From positions 1,689,001 to 1,753,000 of the forward strand of contig NC_061795.1 in assembly GCF_021462225.1 (NCBI RefSeq): DNA of 64,000 nucleotides, read 5' to 3'. Positions within the stretch are counted from its first letter, which is position 1, and each line of letters begins with the position of its first letter. Position numbers and translations under genes: made by a program. Below are positions 22,801 through 34,600 of this stretch, in pieces. The stretch is from Girardinichthys multiradiatus (taxonomy: Eukaryota > Chordata > Actinopteri > Cyprinodontiformes > Goodeidae). The notes beneath the pieces are model-generated. The model ran no database searches. It saw nothing but the letters and a program-made list of their open reading frames with translations, and had not been told where the DNA came from.

Positions 22801-23312
22801 ACAGACCAAAATGAATTGGGTCACAGCCTTGCCATTAGCCTTGATGTCTGTAAGAAGCTCTGTGAATCAGAGGCATGGTCTGACTCCACATGAACTGCAG
22901 ACAGGGAGACCATTTCCAGGTCCCCAAACCAGGCTACCTTTTCTAAATGAATGTGAAGAGTCTATGTCTCACCGTGATTATTACAGATCTCTCCAGTCTT
23001 GTTGCAGCGTTCTCTAAACAGGTCCCAGCAGAACCAGAGACCAGAAACGGCACCACCACCTCGGAAGCTCAATGGGTCCTGAAGGTGATCAAAAGGAAGT
23101 GGTCAGAACCCAGGTGGACCGGTCCATTCCAGGTCACAGAAAGAACCTCACATGCGGTGAGACTCAAGGGTAAAGGCGACACCTGGTACCACTGGAATCA
23201 GTGTACAGCGACAGACGCTCCGCAGAGATCCCTCGCTGATGTCCAGGAAAACCTAAGAGAAAACACCTGGAAGGAAGATCAAATTTCTCACACAACAGAA
23301 GGGGCAGAATAA
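19891..23312 (+). pseudogene. ERV2 pro-pol
   Basis: Protease follows the gag stop in the same frame, with the active-site LVDTGTTCSTI near 19972. One 421-codon frame (19942-21207) runs through a linker straight to QYVDDILL (about 20746). The RT fingers and proximal palm expected before it are absent, an in-frame deletion. The connection (FLGLTGYSRSFVPSY) follows, then in shifted frames RNase H (TDG near 21637, TDSAY near 21828, KCKGH near 21980) and integrase. Integrase shows the H-X3-H / C-X2-C zinc finger, the IDYTDM aspartate, the SDNGTHF aspartate near 22645 and the glutamate of the GKMERRN region near 22746, over at least two frames. Pol copies and inserts the viral genome. Dead here. 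Confidence 0.9.
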
Positions 23313-24458
23313 TCCCCAGGGGTGAGAACGCAAAGCTCTAGGTCAGTCTAACCTGAGAGCTGAAGAGAAGAAAGGACATCAGGAGTAGAGGCGGTAGTGA
23401 TTGAGTTTTCCTCTCACTGAAAGTGGTAGAGTTTTCCCTCCCACTTGTAAAATACTGAATTTTAAAAAAACTGAACTAAAACTTTTGTATCTCTATTAAT
23501 TTCTTTTTTTACAGGTATCAAAGATTATATTACTCACAAGTATTACCAGGAATAATCATGGGGAGCCAAAGGGTAGGACGAAAACCCTCTAAGGGTTGGG
23601 TCATGGGATGTTTGTGTGTCATATCTTTCTGCATTATTATAGTGATTTTGGGTTTGTTTTGTGAACTTCCATTCCAGACATGCTCTGACAGCCACCAAAC
23701 TGAGCAAATGTTCAAACGTGCAATCAATAAGGGAAAAGCAGACTGGTGTATGGCTAAAAACGAGGGGATAGAGCTCAAGTATGTTTGTGGGGCCACTACC
23801 ACCTTTTCTTTTGACCTCTGTCTGGTAGTGAATTGCGGGAATGGCGGAGCCGGGTGGGAAGGTTATGCCATTTATTTATGCATGGACGAAAAATGGTCTA
23901 AGTACTGTAAACAACGGAGGTACTCCATGCCCAGGCCCCTACCATGTGGCTCTTGGAGTGGGGTAACTAGTTGGACGGGCTCTGGATGGACTCCTGATAA
24001 AAAGGCAGTACCCAGTAATTTGACAAGTATCAGCATCCAGCACGGCACGCTAGGTGAAGCCATAACCAATGGACGTAACCCCCTAATGCTCTCCATGCAC
24101 GTTGACTGCACTCAACCCTCTGTAGAGTATTTTACTCTTGCAGTATGGCAGTCAGGAACAGACACATGGGACCAATAAAACTTAATTTTCAAACACCGTC
24201 TGTGCACCAGGACAACACAATTACCGTCCCACCGACAGGCCAAAAAATAAACCCCAGGTGATGGAACTTGATTATTCTACATTTAAACCTATAGAGGTAA
24301 TCCAAATGGCCACAGGATATACCGAAGATAACCTTTGGCTTCAGTGGATAACACAAACAGCAAAAGAACCAAGCAAAGCTGAGTGTGTGGCCTGTGCCTC
24401 GGCCCGACCACATCTTACCACCGATCCCGCCCCTCTTTATAGGGTTAGGGTTGATTTC

Positions 24459-27400
24459 TAGAATTGCGCAGCTCAAGGTGGCAGCAGGTTGGAGTAGCTC
24501 TGTTACTTTTGATTCTGATTTATTCTTTTTTGGGAACTATACAGTTGATTTTTTTTGTATGACTGTCCACTCCAGTGTCGGATGCTGTGCAGCTTGGAGG
24601 ATTTTTCTTAATACTTTCTATTTTTGGACATTTGTTATGATACATTGCCATGGCAACGGGGTTGTTTCTTACAACCGTGAGCAGCTGATTAATATCTCAA
24701 AAGCTCAAATAATACTTCAGCTACAACCCCAAATCCCTGATGAGTTGAAAAGGAGACGCCGTGGATGCAGAGCAGGAGCTAAGAGAAGAGAGAGAAGGAG
24801 GAAATTCAAACCATCTCTTACGTCGATTTTGATGGGCAATGTGAGATTGTTGGGAAACAAGTTGGATGAACTCCAAGCCCTACAAAGGACCCAGCCAGAG
24901 TACCGGGCATGCAGTATCATGTGTTTTACTGAGACATGGCTGCAGGATCATATCCCCAACTCCGGCGTCTCTCTGCCGGGCAGACAGAGATTTAAAGAGG
25001 AGCGGCAAATGTAAAGGAGGTGGACTGGCAGTACTTGTGAACAACAGATGTTGTAATCCAGGACATGTTACTGTGAAGTGTCATCTTTGCAGTCCAGATA
25101 TTGAACTGTTGGCAGTAAGTTTTCGTCCATATTATTTACCCAGAGAGTTCACCAGTGTTATTTTGGTAACAGTTTACGTTCCACCTTCCGCTGTTGCTGA
25201 CACTGCATGTGATGCCATCAGCTCAGTTGTTGCTAAGCTACAGACACAAAACCCCAATGCTTTTGTGGCAATTTCTGGTGATTTTAACCATGCTTCACTC
25301 TCTGCTACACTTCCAACGTTTCAACAAATTGTCAGCTGCTCTACCAGAGAAAACAAATCATTGGATTTGTTTTACGCAAATGTCAAGGACTCATACATCT
25401 CTACAGCACGACCTCCTCTAGGCAAATCAGATCACAATCTTGTTTTTCTCTGCTCGAAATATAAGCCCCTTGTTCAGAGACAACCTGTAATAAAGAGGAC
25501 TGTGAGAAAATGGTCACAGGAAGCTGAAGAAGCTCTGCAAGGTTGCTTTGAGGCTACAGACTGGGACGCACTGTGCCAGCCACATGGAGAGGACATCAAT
25601 GCCATGACTGAGTGTGTAACCGACTATATAAACTTCTGTGTGGATAACATCATCCCCACCAGAACCATGAGATGCTTCCCCAATAACAAACCTTGGATCA
25701 CCAGTGACCTGAAGGACCTGCTTAACAAGAAAAAAAGAGCCTTCAGAGAGGGAGACAGAGAATTATTGAGGATTATACAGAAGCAACTTAAAGTCAAGAT
25801 GTGAGACAGCAAGGAGGTGTACAAGAAGAAGCTGGAGAGAAAGCTCCAGCAAAACAATATCAGAGATGTGTGAACAGGGATGAAGAAGATCACAGGCTTC
25901 AAGCAGAAAGAAGATCAGACCCAATGAACTGAACACATTCTTCAATAGGTTCAGTTCAGAAACCAGCTTCGCATCCTCCTCTCCTGCTCACAGCCAAACA
26001 GACATTCCATCTTCCTTTGAACCACAGGACCCACAGCTGTCGAGTAACACCTCACATTTTTTTATCTTCCACCTCAACCCTAGACCCTTCTGCTTTTACA
26101 TGTTTGCCTTCAACCATATCAGAAGATGCTGATGCTTCCTTTGCTTCCCCCTTCCACCTGTGTGTCTCAAGAAGTCAGGTGAAGAGACAACTGGAGAGAC
26201 TGAATAGGAATAAGGCTGCAGGTCCAGATCATGTCAGCCCTAGAGTGCATAAGGCCTGTGCAGGGCAGCTCTGTGGGATTCTGCAGCACCTCTTCAACCT
26301 TAGCCTGGCCCAGAAGAAGGTTCCGGTGTTGTGGAAGACCTCCTGTCTTGTTCCGGTACCAAAGAAAACTCACTCATCAGTCCTCAATGACTATAGACCT
26401 GTTGCCCTGACATCTCACATCATGAAGGTCCTAGAGAGACTCCTGTTGGCCCACCTGAGTAAGCAAACAATAAACCATCAGGACCCCCTTCAGTTTGCTT
26501 ATTGCTGTGGAGTTGGAGTTGAAGATGCCATCATACACCTGCTTCAACAAACCCACTGTCATCTGGACAAAGCCAGCAGCACTGTGAGGATCATGTTCTT
26601 TGATTTCTCCAGTGCATTTAATACAATCCAACCTGATTTGCTTTGTCAGAAACTCCAGAAGACTCAGGTGGAGGCCTCAACAATCTCCTGGATCAAAGAC
26701 TACCTGACAAACAGACCACAGTTTGTGAGACTGAAGGGTTGTGAGTCTAACCAGGTAGTCAGCAGCACAGGAGCACCACAGGGGACTGTACTCTCACCAT
26801 TCCTTTTCACTCTGTACACCTCAGACTTCCAGTACAAGACAGACTCCTGTCATCTGCAGAAATACTCTGATGATTCTGCAGTCGTGGGGTGGATCAGAGA
26901 TGGACAAGAAGCTGAGTACAGGAAGGTGGTGGACCGCTTTGTGACATGGTGTGGAAACAATCATCTCATTTTGAACGTGAATAAAACAAAGGAGATGATT
27001 GTAGATTTTAAGAGAAACAGGAATAAGTCAAAACTATTTCTATCATGGGAGAAGAAGTGGACGTGGTGGAGGAGTATAAATACCTCGGTGTTCACCTGGA
27101 CAACAGACTAGAGTGGAGATGCAACTGTGAAGCCATCTACAAGAAGGGACAGAGCAGACTGTACTTCTTGAGGAAGCTTAGGTTCTTTGGTGTTTGCAGC
27201 AAGATGCTGTATATCTTCTATAAGTCAGTTGTGGAAAGTGTGATCTCTTCTACCATCATCTGCTGGGGAAGCAGCATCCGAGCCAGGGACTTAAAAAAAC
27301 TCAACAAGCTGATTAAAAAAGGCTGCCTCTGTTCTGGGGACTCCTCTGGAACCTCTGGAGATCATTGTGGAAAGACAGATTCTTCATAAAATGAAGAACA

Positions 27401-27637
27401 TTGTGGAGAACCCTGAGCATCCTCTTCATGAGACTGTCCTACAACAACAGAGTGTCTTCAGTCAGAGGCTTCTTCAGATCTGCTGTAAGACGGAGCGCTA
27501 CAGGAGATCCTTCCTGCCCACAGCCATCAGCATCTACAACGGCTCTTTGAGGAAACCTTCATAATATGAGCTATAACAACATTTAATTTCCCTTTGGGAT
27601 TAATAAAGTATTTTTGAAATGAATTGAATTGAATTTA
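24459..27637 (+). mobile_element. LINE F, near full-length, in ERV2 env
   Basis: A 3.2-kb L2/CR1-like LINE with a 5' untranslated region (about 24459-24690), ORF2 and the tail GATTAATAAAGTATTTTTGAAATGAATTGAATT split over the end. ERV2 sequence reads GTTGATTT before and ATTTATCCAGAGG after, so ATTT is a plausible short duplication. LINEs C, D and F are the same family and similar enough to locate each other's breaks. Confidence 0.88.
24740..27564 (+). pseudogene. LINE F ORF2: endonuclease plus reverse transcriptase
   Basis: The basic start (RRRRGCRAGAKRRERRR) and LTSILMGNVRLLGNKLDELQ mark the endonuclease N-terminus. A small deletion near 24983 shifts the frame. The endonuclease continues at 24940-25804 (ISGDFNHASL, KSDHNLVFL). 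A TGA at 25802 and a second near 25872 interrupt the linker. Reverse transcriptase runs 26017-27111 (AAGPDHVSP, FFDFSSAFNTIQP, GAPQGTVLSP, YSDDSAVVG). A frameshift near 27030 and another near 27320 break the C-terminus, which ends at 27564. ORF2 nicks DNA and copies LINE RNA. Five or more breaks make this copy inactive. Confidence 0.9.
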
Positions 27638-28837
27638 TCCAGAGGACACGTGGGGTTACAACTAACTAAGGAGGCCACACCAGCTAACTGCACCACACTA
27701 GCCAGCATTTTTCCTCCCATCCCCAATAACACCAAAACAGGACCATTTACCCCTCAAAGAAAGAATGTCCCTTATACTTGTTTTAATTTTACTGCTCAAA
27801 ACCCTAAAATTAATGTGGGACAGATCCCCTTAGATTGGTGTAATAGGACCGCTTCAGGCAGGGGCATTGGACGTTGGACAAGGTCAGGACTCTACTATTA
27901 TTGCGGAGACCATAGACTGCTCACTAATATCCCACAAAAGACCGTAGGAATGTGTGTCATGGTTAGGCTACAGGCACCACTGGTCCTGATAAGACCTAAT
28001 ATAACATCTGCCACGACCACTCATAATAAGACCAGGGCGTTAACACGTAGAAGAAGAAAGCACGTCATGAAAAGGAGCGCAGGAACCTTTGACCTGAGTC
28101 AGGGCTCCCCCACTTACATTGATGCCATAGGAGTACCTCGGGGAGTGCCAAATGGATATAAAATCGCAAATCAAGTCTCAGCAGGTTTTGAAAATATCCC
28201 CATAATTGCAGCCTTTTTCCCGGTGACCCCAAATAAGAATGTTGACCGCATCAACTACATCCATTATAATGTTTTACGTCTAGCTAACCTAACAAGGGAT
28301 GCAGTAGAAGGCCTGTCTGAACAATTGGCACCAACCTCCCTCATGGCTGTGCCAAACCGAATGGCATTAGATATGTTGTTAGCAGAAAAAGGGGTTTCTG
28401 TGCGATGTTTGGAGATATGTGTTGCACTTTTATTCCCAACAACACTGCACCGGATGGTTCAGTGTCAAAGGCTTTAGAGGGATTTAAGACCCTCTCCGCA
28501 ACCATGCATGAACATTCTGGAATTGATAATCCCCTTGAGGAGTGGATGACGGACATGTTTGGACACTGGAAGGGTTTGATAATGTCTTTGTTGATTTCTA
28601 TTGCTGTGTTTGTAGCTATTATGGTGACGTGCGGGTGTTGCTGTGTGCCATGTATCCGTTCTCTGGTGGTAAGATTTATCACCTCCACTATTGAAGGGAA
28701 GGCTTCTCAGCATCCCACCATGATGCCACTGCTAGAGGTAGACGGTGATGATGAGGAGCAGGAAGGCATGCTGAAGATTTAAAGTTGCTTAAAATATAAT
28801 CTGCGGGCATTTTAGGGTGAAGTCTTATTGAGACTTC

Positions 28838-28849
28838 AAAAGGGGGTAA
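28838..28849 (+). promoter_or_regulatory. ERV2 polypurine tract
   Basis: AAAAGGGGGTAA stands next to the TG of the 3' LTR, where plus-strand synthesis is primed. Confidence 0.85.
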
Positions 28850-29274
28850 TGTTGGAAACATTTAAAATACTTAATAGGGTCTGAATTGTTATGCTCAAGT
28901 TATGTTTAATAATGTGTGAAATAAAATGTATTGTGTAACTTAGTGGCCTGCCTAAACAGGCCTCCATGTGTGTTTGACTTAGATATAATTTGCCCGGCAA
29001 CAGTAAAGATATGGAAACAGACAGTTCAACTGACATCTGATAAAGTGTATGTTTTTTCTTTACATGTACACGCCTTGCTTTTGAATAAAAACTGCTGAAG
29101 CTGGGGAGGAGATCAGAAGTGTTCGTGGTGATGCAGCTGGAGCGGTCCACTTCTCCCTGGCCAGGCAAAGAAACTTAACTGCGCAGTCTTTGTGTTTTTA
29201 TTTTTACTATAAAGTATAGGATAGCTTTTCCAAACCAAACGAGCACGCAGGAGTTCTGGGGAACAACTCCAACA
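28850..29274 (+). repeat. ERV2 3' LTR
   Basis: It is 425 bp, starts TGTTGGA and ends TCCAACA, a perfect 7-bp terminal inverted repeat. AATAAA at 29084-29089 is the likely poly(A) signal. No matching 5' LTR is in the window, so the target duplication cannot be checked; AAAGC follows the end. Confidence 0.9.
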
Positions 29275-30255
29275 AAAGCCATAGGGTGCATGCAGATATC
29301 CAGAGATTTTACTCAGACACTCTGTGTCCTGTTTGTGTTTACTGTGGGTGCTTCTATTTGAACAATTCTAAATTTCTGAAATTCAAAAAGGAGCAGCAAC
29401 CTTTAAAACAGCACTGTTGCTTTTTTTCAGTAATCTGACCTCGGCGGAAACAGACACTTTCACAATCAGCAGATTAAGAATAAGTATTACTAGTATTGTC
29501 TTTTTTTCTTGATTTGTCAAAGTGTCTAACTCAGAGAGAAAACAAAACAATTAAAAACTAAGGTAAGGTAAAAACCTGGTAAACAAAACAGACATTAACG
29601 TTAACTTTTTTTAATAGTCCAGTTCCTTTTTTACCTGGAATGAAGTTGTAGTAGTAGTAGTAGTAGCTAGAAACAACACAAAAATACAAAATCTACACAC
29701 ACAAAAAATAACCTAGATATCATTCAAAGCATGAGGTCATTACAACCACAAACAACAAGAGTAAAAAGGAGGTCATTTTGATCATTGGTTTCACTGATAA
29801 TTTTCTTGACAAGAGGCAACCAGAATTGGCTAAATGTGGCAAACAAACAAACAATAAATGTTCTATCATAAAAATCATGCCGCACACATACAGGTTTTCA
29901 AATGCTGGGTCTGCATTTGCAGCTATTTTCAAGTATACAGTCATATTTAATAAACTAGGATACTAATGAAAAGTTTATTTATTTGACTAACTTAATTCAC
30001 TAAGTGACATACATTTTATAGATTAATTACACAAAGACTGATGTTTTGTAAGCTTTTGCTTCTGTTAGTTATGGTGATTTTTTGCTTACAGTTAACAAAA
30101 ACTCAACATTTAAGATTAGAATACCACATCAGAAATGTGGGCTTAAGGAGAGGTATGTTTAATACCTGCTTAATGGTTGTTATTTTCTAAAGGTATATTT
30201 AATCTGATAAAGGAACTTTTTTCAGAACAAATATTCTAATTTAATGAATATAAAT
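29275..30255. other. Unassigned AT-rich region with GTA repeat
   Basis: No gene or element ends recognised. A short (GTA)n microsatellite is at about 29648-29665. Small ORFs here have no recognisable similarity. Confidence 0.5.
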
Positions 30256-30259
30256 GCAT

Positions 30260-30715
30260 AGACGCCATACTCTTCATGCCCCTGTAATTTGGTGGTGGCA
30301 GCATCATGCTTGTGGGGTTGTTATTCTTCAGCAGGGATAGGTAAGATGATGAGAGTCAATGGGGAGAAGAATGGAACTAAATGTGGGACACCACTGAAAG
30401 CAAACTGATTAAAAGTTGAAACAGGCGTGGGACTGAAGCATAGGTTCACCTTCCAACAGGACTATATTAAACATCCAGGCAGCTCTACAATACATTTTTC
30501 AGATCAATGCATATTTGTGTGTTAGAACGGCCCAGTCAAAATGTACAACTAAATCTGATTTGTGCCCAGATTTGGAAAATTGATGTTCACAGACGTTCAC
30601 AGTTGCTCAAAGTGCAAAGCTTGTGGACACATACTCCAAAAGACCGTTTAAATGTGGAAAATGAGTTGATTCTAATAAATATTTATTTAGAAGGTGTCCC
30701 AGAGTAATGGATTGA
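30260..30715 (+). mobile_element. Tc1 relic
   Basis: Words of a Tc1 transposase coding strand survive: a GGGGGSIMLVGLLF-like stretch near 30287-30330, TFQQD near 30450, and the ...RPSQN region before the missing glutamate motif near 30525-30560. Many stops. Terminal repeats not located. Confidence 0.65.
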
Positions 30716-31056
30716 TTAGGAGGGGTCCGAATTTTGTAAACTCAATTGACTAAATAGGGCTTAGAACAGCGATCGGTGGAAACAGGGTGTTGCATTACTT
30801 TTAGTTTCTCAGGCAAAGGAATTCCACTTCGCCTGATCAATTTTTTAGTTTTGCCAATTAATAACTGCAAGACAGAGATTAGAAAAAAGCAATATAAAAA
30901 AATATCAAACAATATCAAAGGAACCTGTGTTTTTAGGCTGTCTGTTTAGTCCTCCTCTGCGTCAATACATATTTCATTGGTTTTCAACAAAGCAAGGCAG
31001 GAGTATATTCTATCACAAAAGCCTCTGAATGCAGTCCCACATGTACACTGGACAGC

Positions 31057-31075
31057 ACACACACACATACACATG

Positions 31076-31110
<35 letters not shown>
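31057..31110. repeat. (CA)n microsatellite
   Basis: Two CA runs are separated by CATACACATGTT. The open frames across it on both strands are composition artefacts. Confidence 0.9.
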
Positions 31111-31111
<1 letters not shown>

Positions 31112-32115
31112 AAGCAGCTGAATTGTCTCCATACATGGTTGGAGTATAACAAGTCCAGGCTATGCTTATGCCCTTAGGTGAGAAAAAGAAAAGTGAGAGG
31201 ACCCTCAATTGTCTCTCTGAGGAGAGGAAGCCTTCTGAGGAAGAAAAAGAATTAAAGATATGACAATACAAAGCGCAAGTTTTTCACATAGCCTCTTTGC
31301 TGCTACTTTCTGCATCATGTCCAAGATGATTCGTGAGTTTAAAGGTTGTTTTTTTTTAATGAATCGGTGCAGTGCTCGGTTTGTTGAGAGGAGACTGGGT
31401 AGTTCAGCTTGTCCTGAGTTCAACATCTTTTTAAGCATATTCATTTTTCCTGATCTGCATGCAGAGGAAGAACAGAAGAAGCTTTTTGTTCACCTGATAC
31501 CTTTACACAAAGCAACCCAAAATGGAGGAACTTATATGGAGCAGAGTGGGATTGAAAATGTCTTTCCCAAGGTTACTTGAAAACATGGTGGAAAGGAAAC
31601 TGATGCAGCCTCACTTTGTCCTATAAGTCTCCACTCAGACTTGTATTCTTCAGAGATGTTAGGAGAATTGTTGGGAGACTGGAGCTTTATTGAGAGCATT
31701 GTTGCAGGGTCTTTGATGTAACTGTTTGAAAGAGTGATTTCAACATAAAATATGTTTTAAAAGTGGCTCCTCAAACATAAACAACTATCTGTAAAATTAC
31801 CAAGATTTTATCATTTAAAATGAGACCCTGATAAATCAATCAAATAAAACGTTGTAGAAATAATGTGAGATTTATTCCATTCTGCTCAAGAACAAATTGT
31901 TAGAAGTAAAAACAATAACAAGAGTAATAACCTAGTTGCCATCTATATACACCCTTAAAATGAATCCATCATTCTGTCAACATTTGTCTGCTGTCCCATG
32001 TAGAACTTTTCCAAATCGTCAGACAATGAGGACATCTGTTCTTCACTGCCCTCTTCTGGTGACCCCATACATTTCTGGCACATTTATTGTGAGCTCTTTG
32101 GCAGGCATTGTAAAC

Positions 32116-32146
<31 letters not shown>

Positions 32147-32254
32147 TGTATGTATTTTAAAAGGAGCATCAATTTTGAATCAGTCCCAGCTGTTTTGGTG
32201 TTAATGCAATTGACAACTGGTTTTTCCCTCCTCATTTTTGACTGCTTTCTGTAC
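31111..32254. other. Unassigned region
   Basis: No element ends or known coding words. A 106-codon frame at 31260-31580 has no recognisable domain and I do not call it a gene. Confidence 0.45.
32116..32154. repeat. (TATG)n microsatellite
   Basis: About ten TATG/ATGT units. Confidence 0.92.
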
Positions 32255-32946
32255 TTTTGCATTTGACCAGGGTCAGTGTCACTACTGGTAGCCTGAGGAG
32301 ATACCTAGAACCTACAGAGGTTGCATAGGCAGTCCAACTCCACCAGGATGGTACATCAATAGGTGCCATTGCCCGAAGGTTTGCTTCATCTCTCAGCACA
32401 GTCTCAAGAGCATGGAGGAGATTCCAGGTGACAGGCAGTTACTTTAGGAGAGCTGGACAGGGTCATCGGAGGTCCGGAACCCATCAGTAGGAACCGGTAT
32501 CTGCTCCTTTGAGCACGGAGGAATAGGATGAGTACTGCCAGAGCCCTACATAGTGACTTTCAGTAGGCCACTGGTGTGAATGTCTCTGACAAAACCATTG
32601 GAATCAGACTTCATGAGGGGAGCCTGAGGGCCTGATGTCATCTACTAGGCCTGGTGCTCATTACCTGGCACCATGGAGCTCAACTGGCATTTGTCAGAAA
32701 ACACTGGTACTGGCAAGTTTGGCAATGGCGCCTGTTCTTCTCATAGATGAGAGCAGGTTCACTCTGAGCTTATGTGATTGACGTGAAAGGGTCTGGAGAA
32801 GCTTCGGTGAACATTATGCTGCCTGCAACATTGTTCAGTATGACTGGTTTGGTAATGGGTCAGTGTTGGTCTGGGGAGGCATTTCCATGGAGGGACACAC
32901 AGACCTGTACAGGTTAAACAGCAGCATCCTGACTATATATATATAC
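32255..32946 (+). mobile_element. Tc1/mariner relic, second family
   Basis: The broken coding strand keeps family words: a helix-turn-helix region near 32370-32440, RNRMSTARAL-like near 32525, an FxxDESRFTLS-like catalytic block near 32740-32775, YAACNIVQYDWFGNGSVLVWGGIS near 32815-32885 (split by stops) and TDLYRL near 32900. It ends at a TA repeat (about 32934-32946). Heavily mutated. Confidence 0.72.
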
Positions 32947-33870
32947 AGTCAGGGTGCCCTGCCATCTCCTTCTCACAACCGCAAAGCTGCTTTTTCAACT
33001 CATCGTTTGTAGTCTTTAGTTTATTTTTGGTTAAGTTAGAGGTAACCAGTTGTCCTGTTTTTTGGGTTTTGGTTGTTAATATTTGGATAGGCAGGGAAGA
33101 AGACCGGATTCGTCGGTCAACTGCCTGGCTGCTCCGAGGCTTCTTCATCCATTTGTTCGTTTTGGCTGGGACTCCCTCTTGGTTTGATTGTGAACATAAT
33201 TTACATTAAACCTCAGTTCAACCGATGCAAGTGGTCTGTACTTTGTGTTATGTGTACTTTGAGCCACTTTATGGACCGTATCATCACCATTTTGACTTTA
33301 TTCTCAATATTTTAACTTTATTCTGCAAATATTAAAACAAAAATATGAAAAAAAATGTCCTTTAAGTGACCTTTATACTCCTTTAAACAAGAGTAATAAG
33401 AGTCCTTAGATTTCATTATAAATTATTTATCTACCTGTTATAATTGTAAATATTATTAATACATATTATATTGGGTTAAAGATTGTGCTGTGAAAGTCAA
33501 CACAGATAAAGGAGAATGTATTGTTTTATAAGAAAATGGTGCTTACAACTTGTTTATGAGACAAAATGTTTAAATAAAAACCATAGCAGAAAAGAGCATA
33601 CAGTCAAAAATACTTGTTCTTGTAGAAAAAAGCTCTCTGTTCCAGACGTTTTATGCATGCTGAGATGAGACTTTCTTTGTCATTTCTGCATACAGGGATC
33701 TCATTTCGCATTTTCCTGGTTAGGCTACAAACACACTGATACACTGATATGCTGCTATTACAAGAGCTGCTGTTGCATTTTTATGTACAGACTCTAACAA
33801 AACCATTTACAACATAAAATCTGGACATAGTGGACAGTACAGAGAAACTCTTGACAATACAATACATATC

Positions 33871-33876
33871 TTTATT
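33871..33876 (-). promoter_or_regulatory. Candidate insc poly(A) signal
   Basis: AATAAA on the minus strand, about 600 bp past the insc stop. It is the only exact hexamer I saw in the near 3' flank, so 34471-33850 is a plausible 3' untranslated region. Confidence 0.5.
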
Positions 33877-34471
33877 AAATGCGTTGGATACTACATTGGT
33901 AAATCTATATAAATAAGAATCATTTTTAATTTAAGACTTTTTTTCAGCTGCAACTGTAATATTTGAGATTAATGGCAAATAAGTTCAAGGAAATAACATA
34001 ATGTGCCATTGCATTTTCTTTTTATCAAGACAATCATTTCATAGTACTGATTCAAACACTCATTCACTCATCGCAAAACACACTGATAACAATGAGATTT
34101 CCTTTCTTTGGTTTGAAACACTCTTGATAGAGAAGAACAAAAAGAAACTGCACTGTGAAAGAAAATATCCAGAATTTGCACCTATTCAAAATTATTCCTA
34201 GCATTTCAAATTTCCTGTGGAATAAAATGATCTAATAAGCTCTTTTTAACCACTGTAAACAATTTACAATGACTGTGGTTGTATTAAGCCATACATTCAT
34301 CTTTATGCATGCATATGATTATGTATTCTACATTAATTCATTTGGACACCGTGCAGTTTGACTCCATTTAGCCAAATCCAGGATGAAATTTCTGACATGT
34401 TCTCAGGATGAAAAGCAGCAAACAAAACTTCATTTGAAAGACTGATGCTCCGAGTACGACTGTGCAGGCCA

Positions 34472-34600
34472 TCAAACAAAGCTCTCCTCCATGTTGGAGC
34501 ACAGCAGGAAAGAGTCGACTAGCCGTGGTTTGATCAGCTGCTGGTGGTCAGCTGCCTCGATGCTGTCTGGGCAGCCTGCTGCCAGCCTCCTCAAAGCAGC
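34472..34600 (-). CDS. insc: insc last coding exon
   Basis: 43 codons with TGA at 34474-34472 ([13 protein letters not shown]...[10 protein letters not shown]), acceptor caccag|GCTGC. The C-terminus ESFV fits a PDZ-binding ligand. Confidence 0.94.
   Translation of the reverse strand, partial: AALRRLAAGCPDSIEAADHQQLIKPRLVDSFLLCSNMEESFV

Larger units (their letters stand above)
23558..28782 (+). pseudogene. ERV2 env, split by LINE F
   Basis: A 206-codon frame (23558-24178) starts at ATG with a basic N-terminus and a hydrophobic segment at residues 16-36 (signal or anchor), then a cysteine-rich surface domain. After a stop, pieces continue to 24458. LINE F intervenes. The frame 27629-28477 holds more surface protein, a basic furin-like site (RRRRKHVMKR at 28049-28078) and the start of the transmembrane protein. 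A frameshift before 28399 moves the rest to 28405-28782: C-X6-C-C at 28399-28425, a membrane anchor (LIMSLLISIAVFVAIMV), a cysteine cluster and an acidic tail. Env mediates entry in the family. This one is broken in at least three places. Confidence 0.88.
17653..29274 (+). mobile_element. ERV2, retrovirus without 5' LTR, split by LINE F
   Basis: The order is gag, protease, reverse transcriptase, RNase H, integrase, env, polypurine tract and 3' LTR. The 5' LTR, primer-binding site and leader are absent; gag begins at the rearranged Tc1 junction. LINE F (24459-27637) lies in env. Coding regions are better kept than in ERV1 but have several frameshifts and a deletion in reverse transcriptase. 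The gag stop in frame with protease, C-X6-C-C and a basic cleavage site mark it as gamma/epsilon-like. Its transmembrane protein resembles that of ERV1, so the two are related. Confidence 0.92.

Noticed and set aside
30946..31271. ORFs with VCVCVC or THTHTH repeats
   Set aside because: Translations of the (CA)n microsatellite.
31260..31580. 106-codon ORF as a host gene
   Set aside because: No domain, splice context or codon signal could be seen. Length is within chance for AT-moderate sequence.
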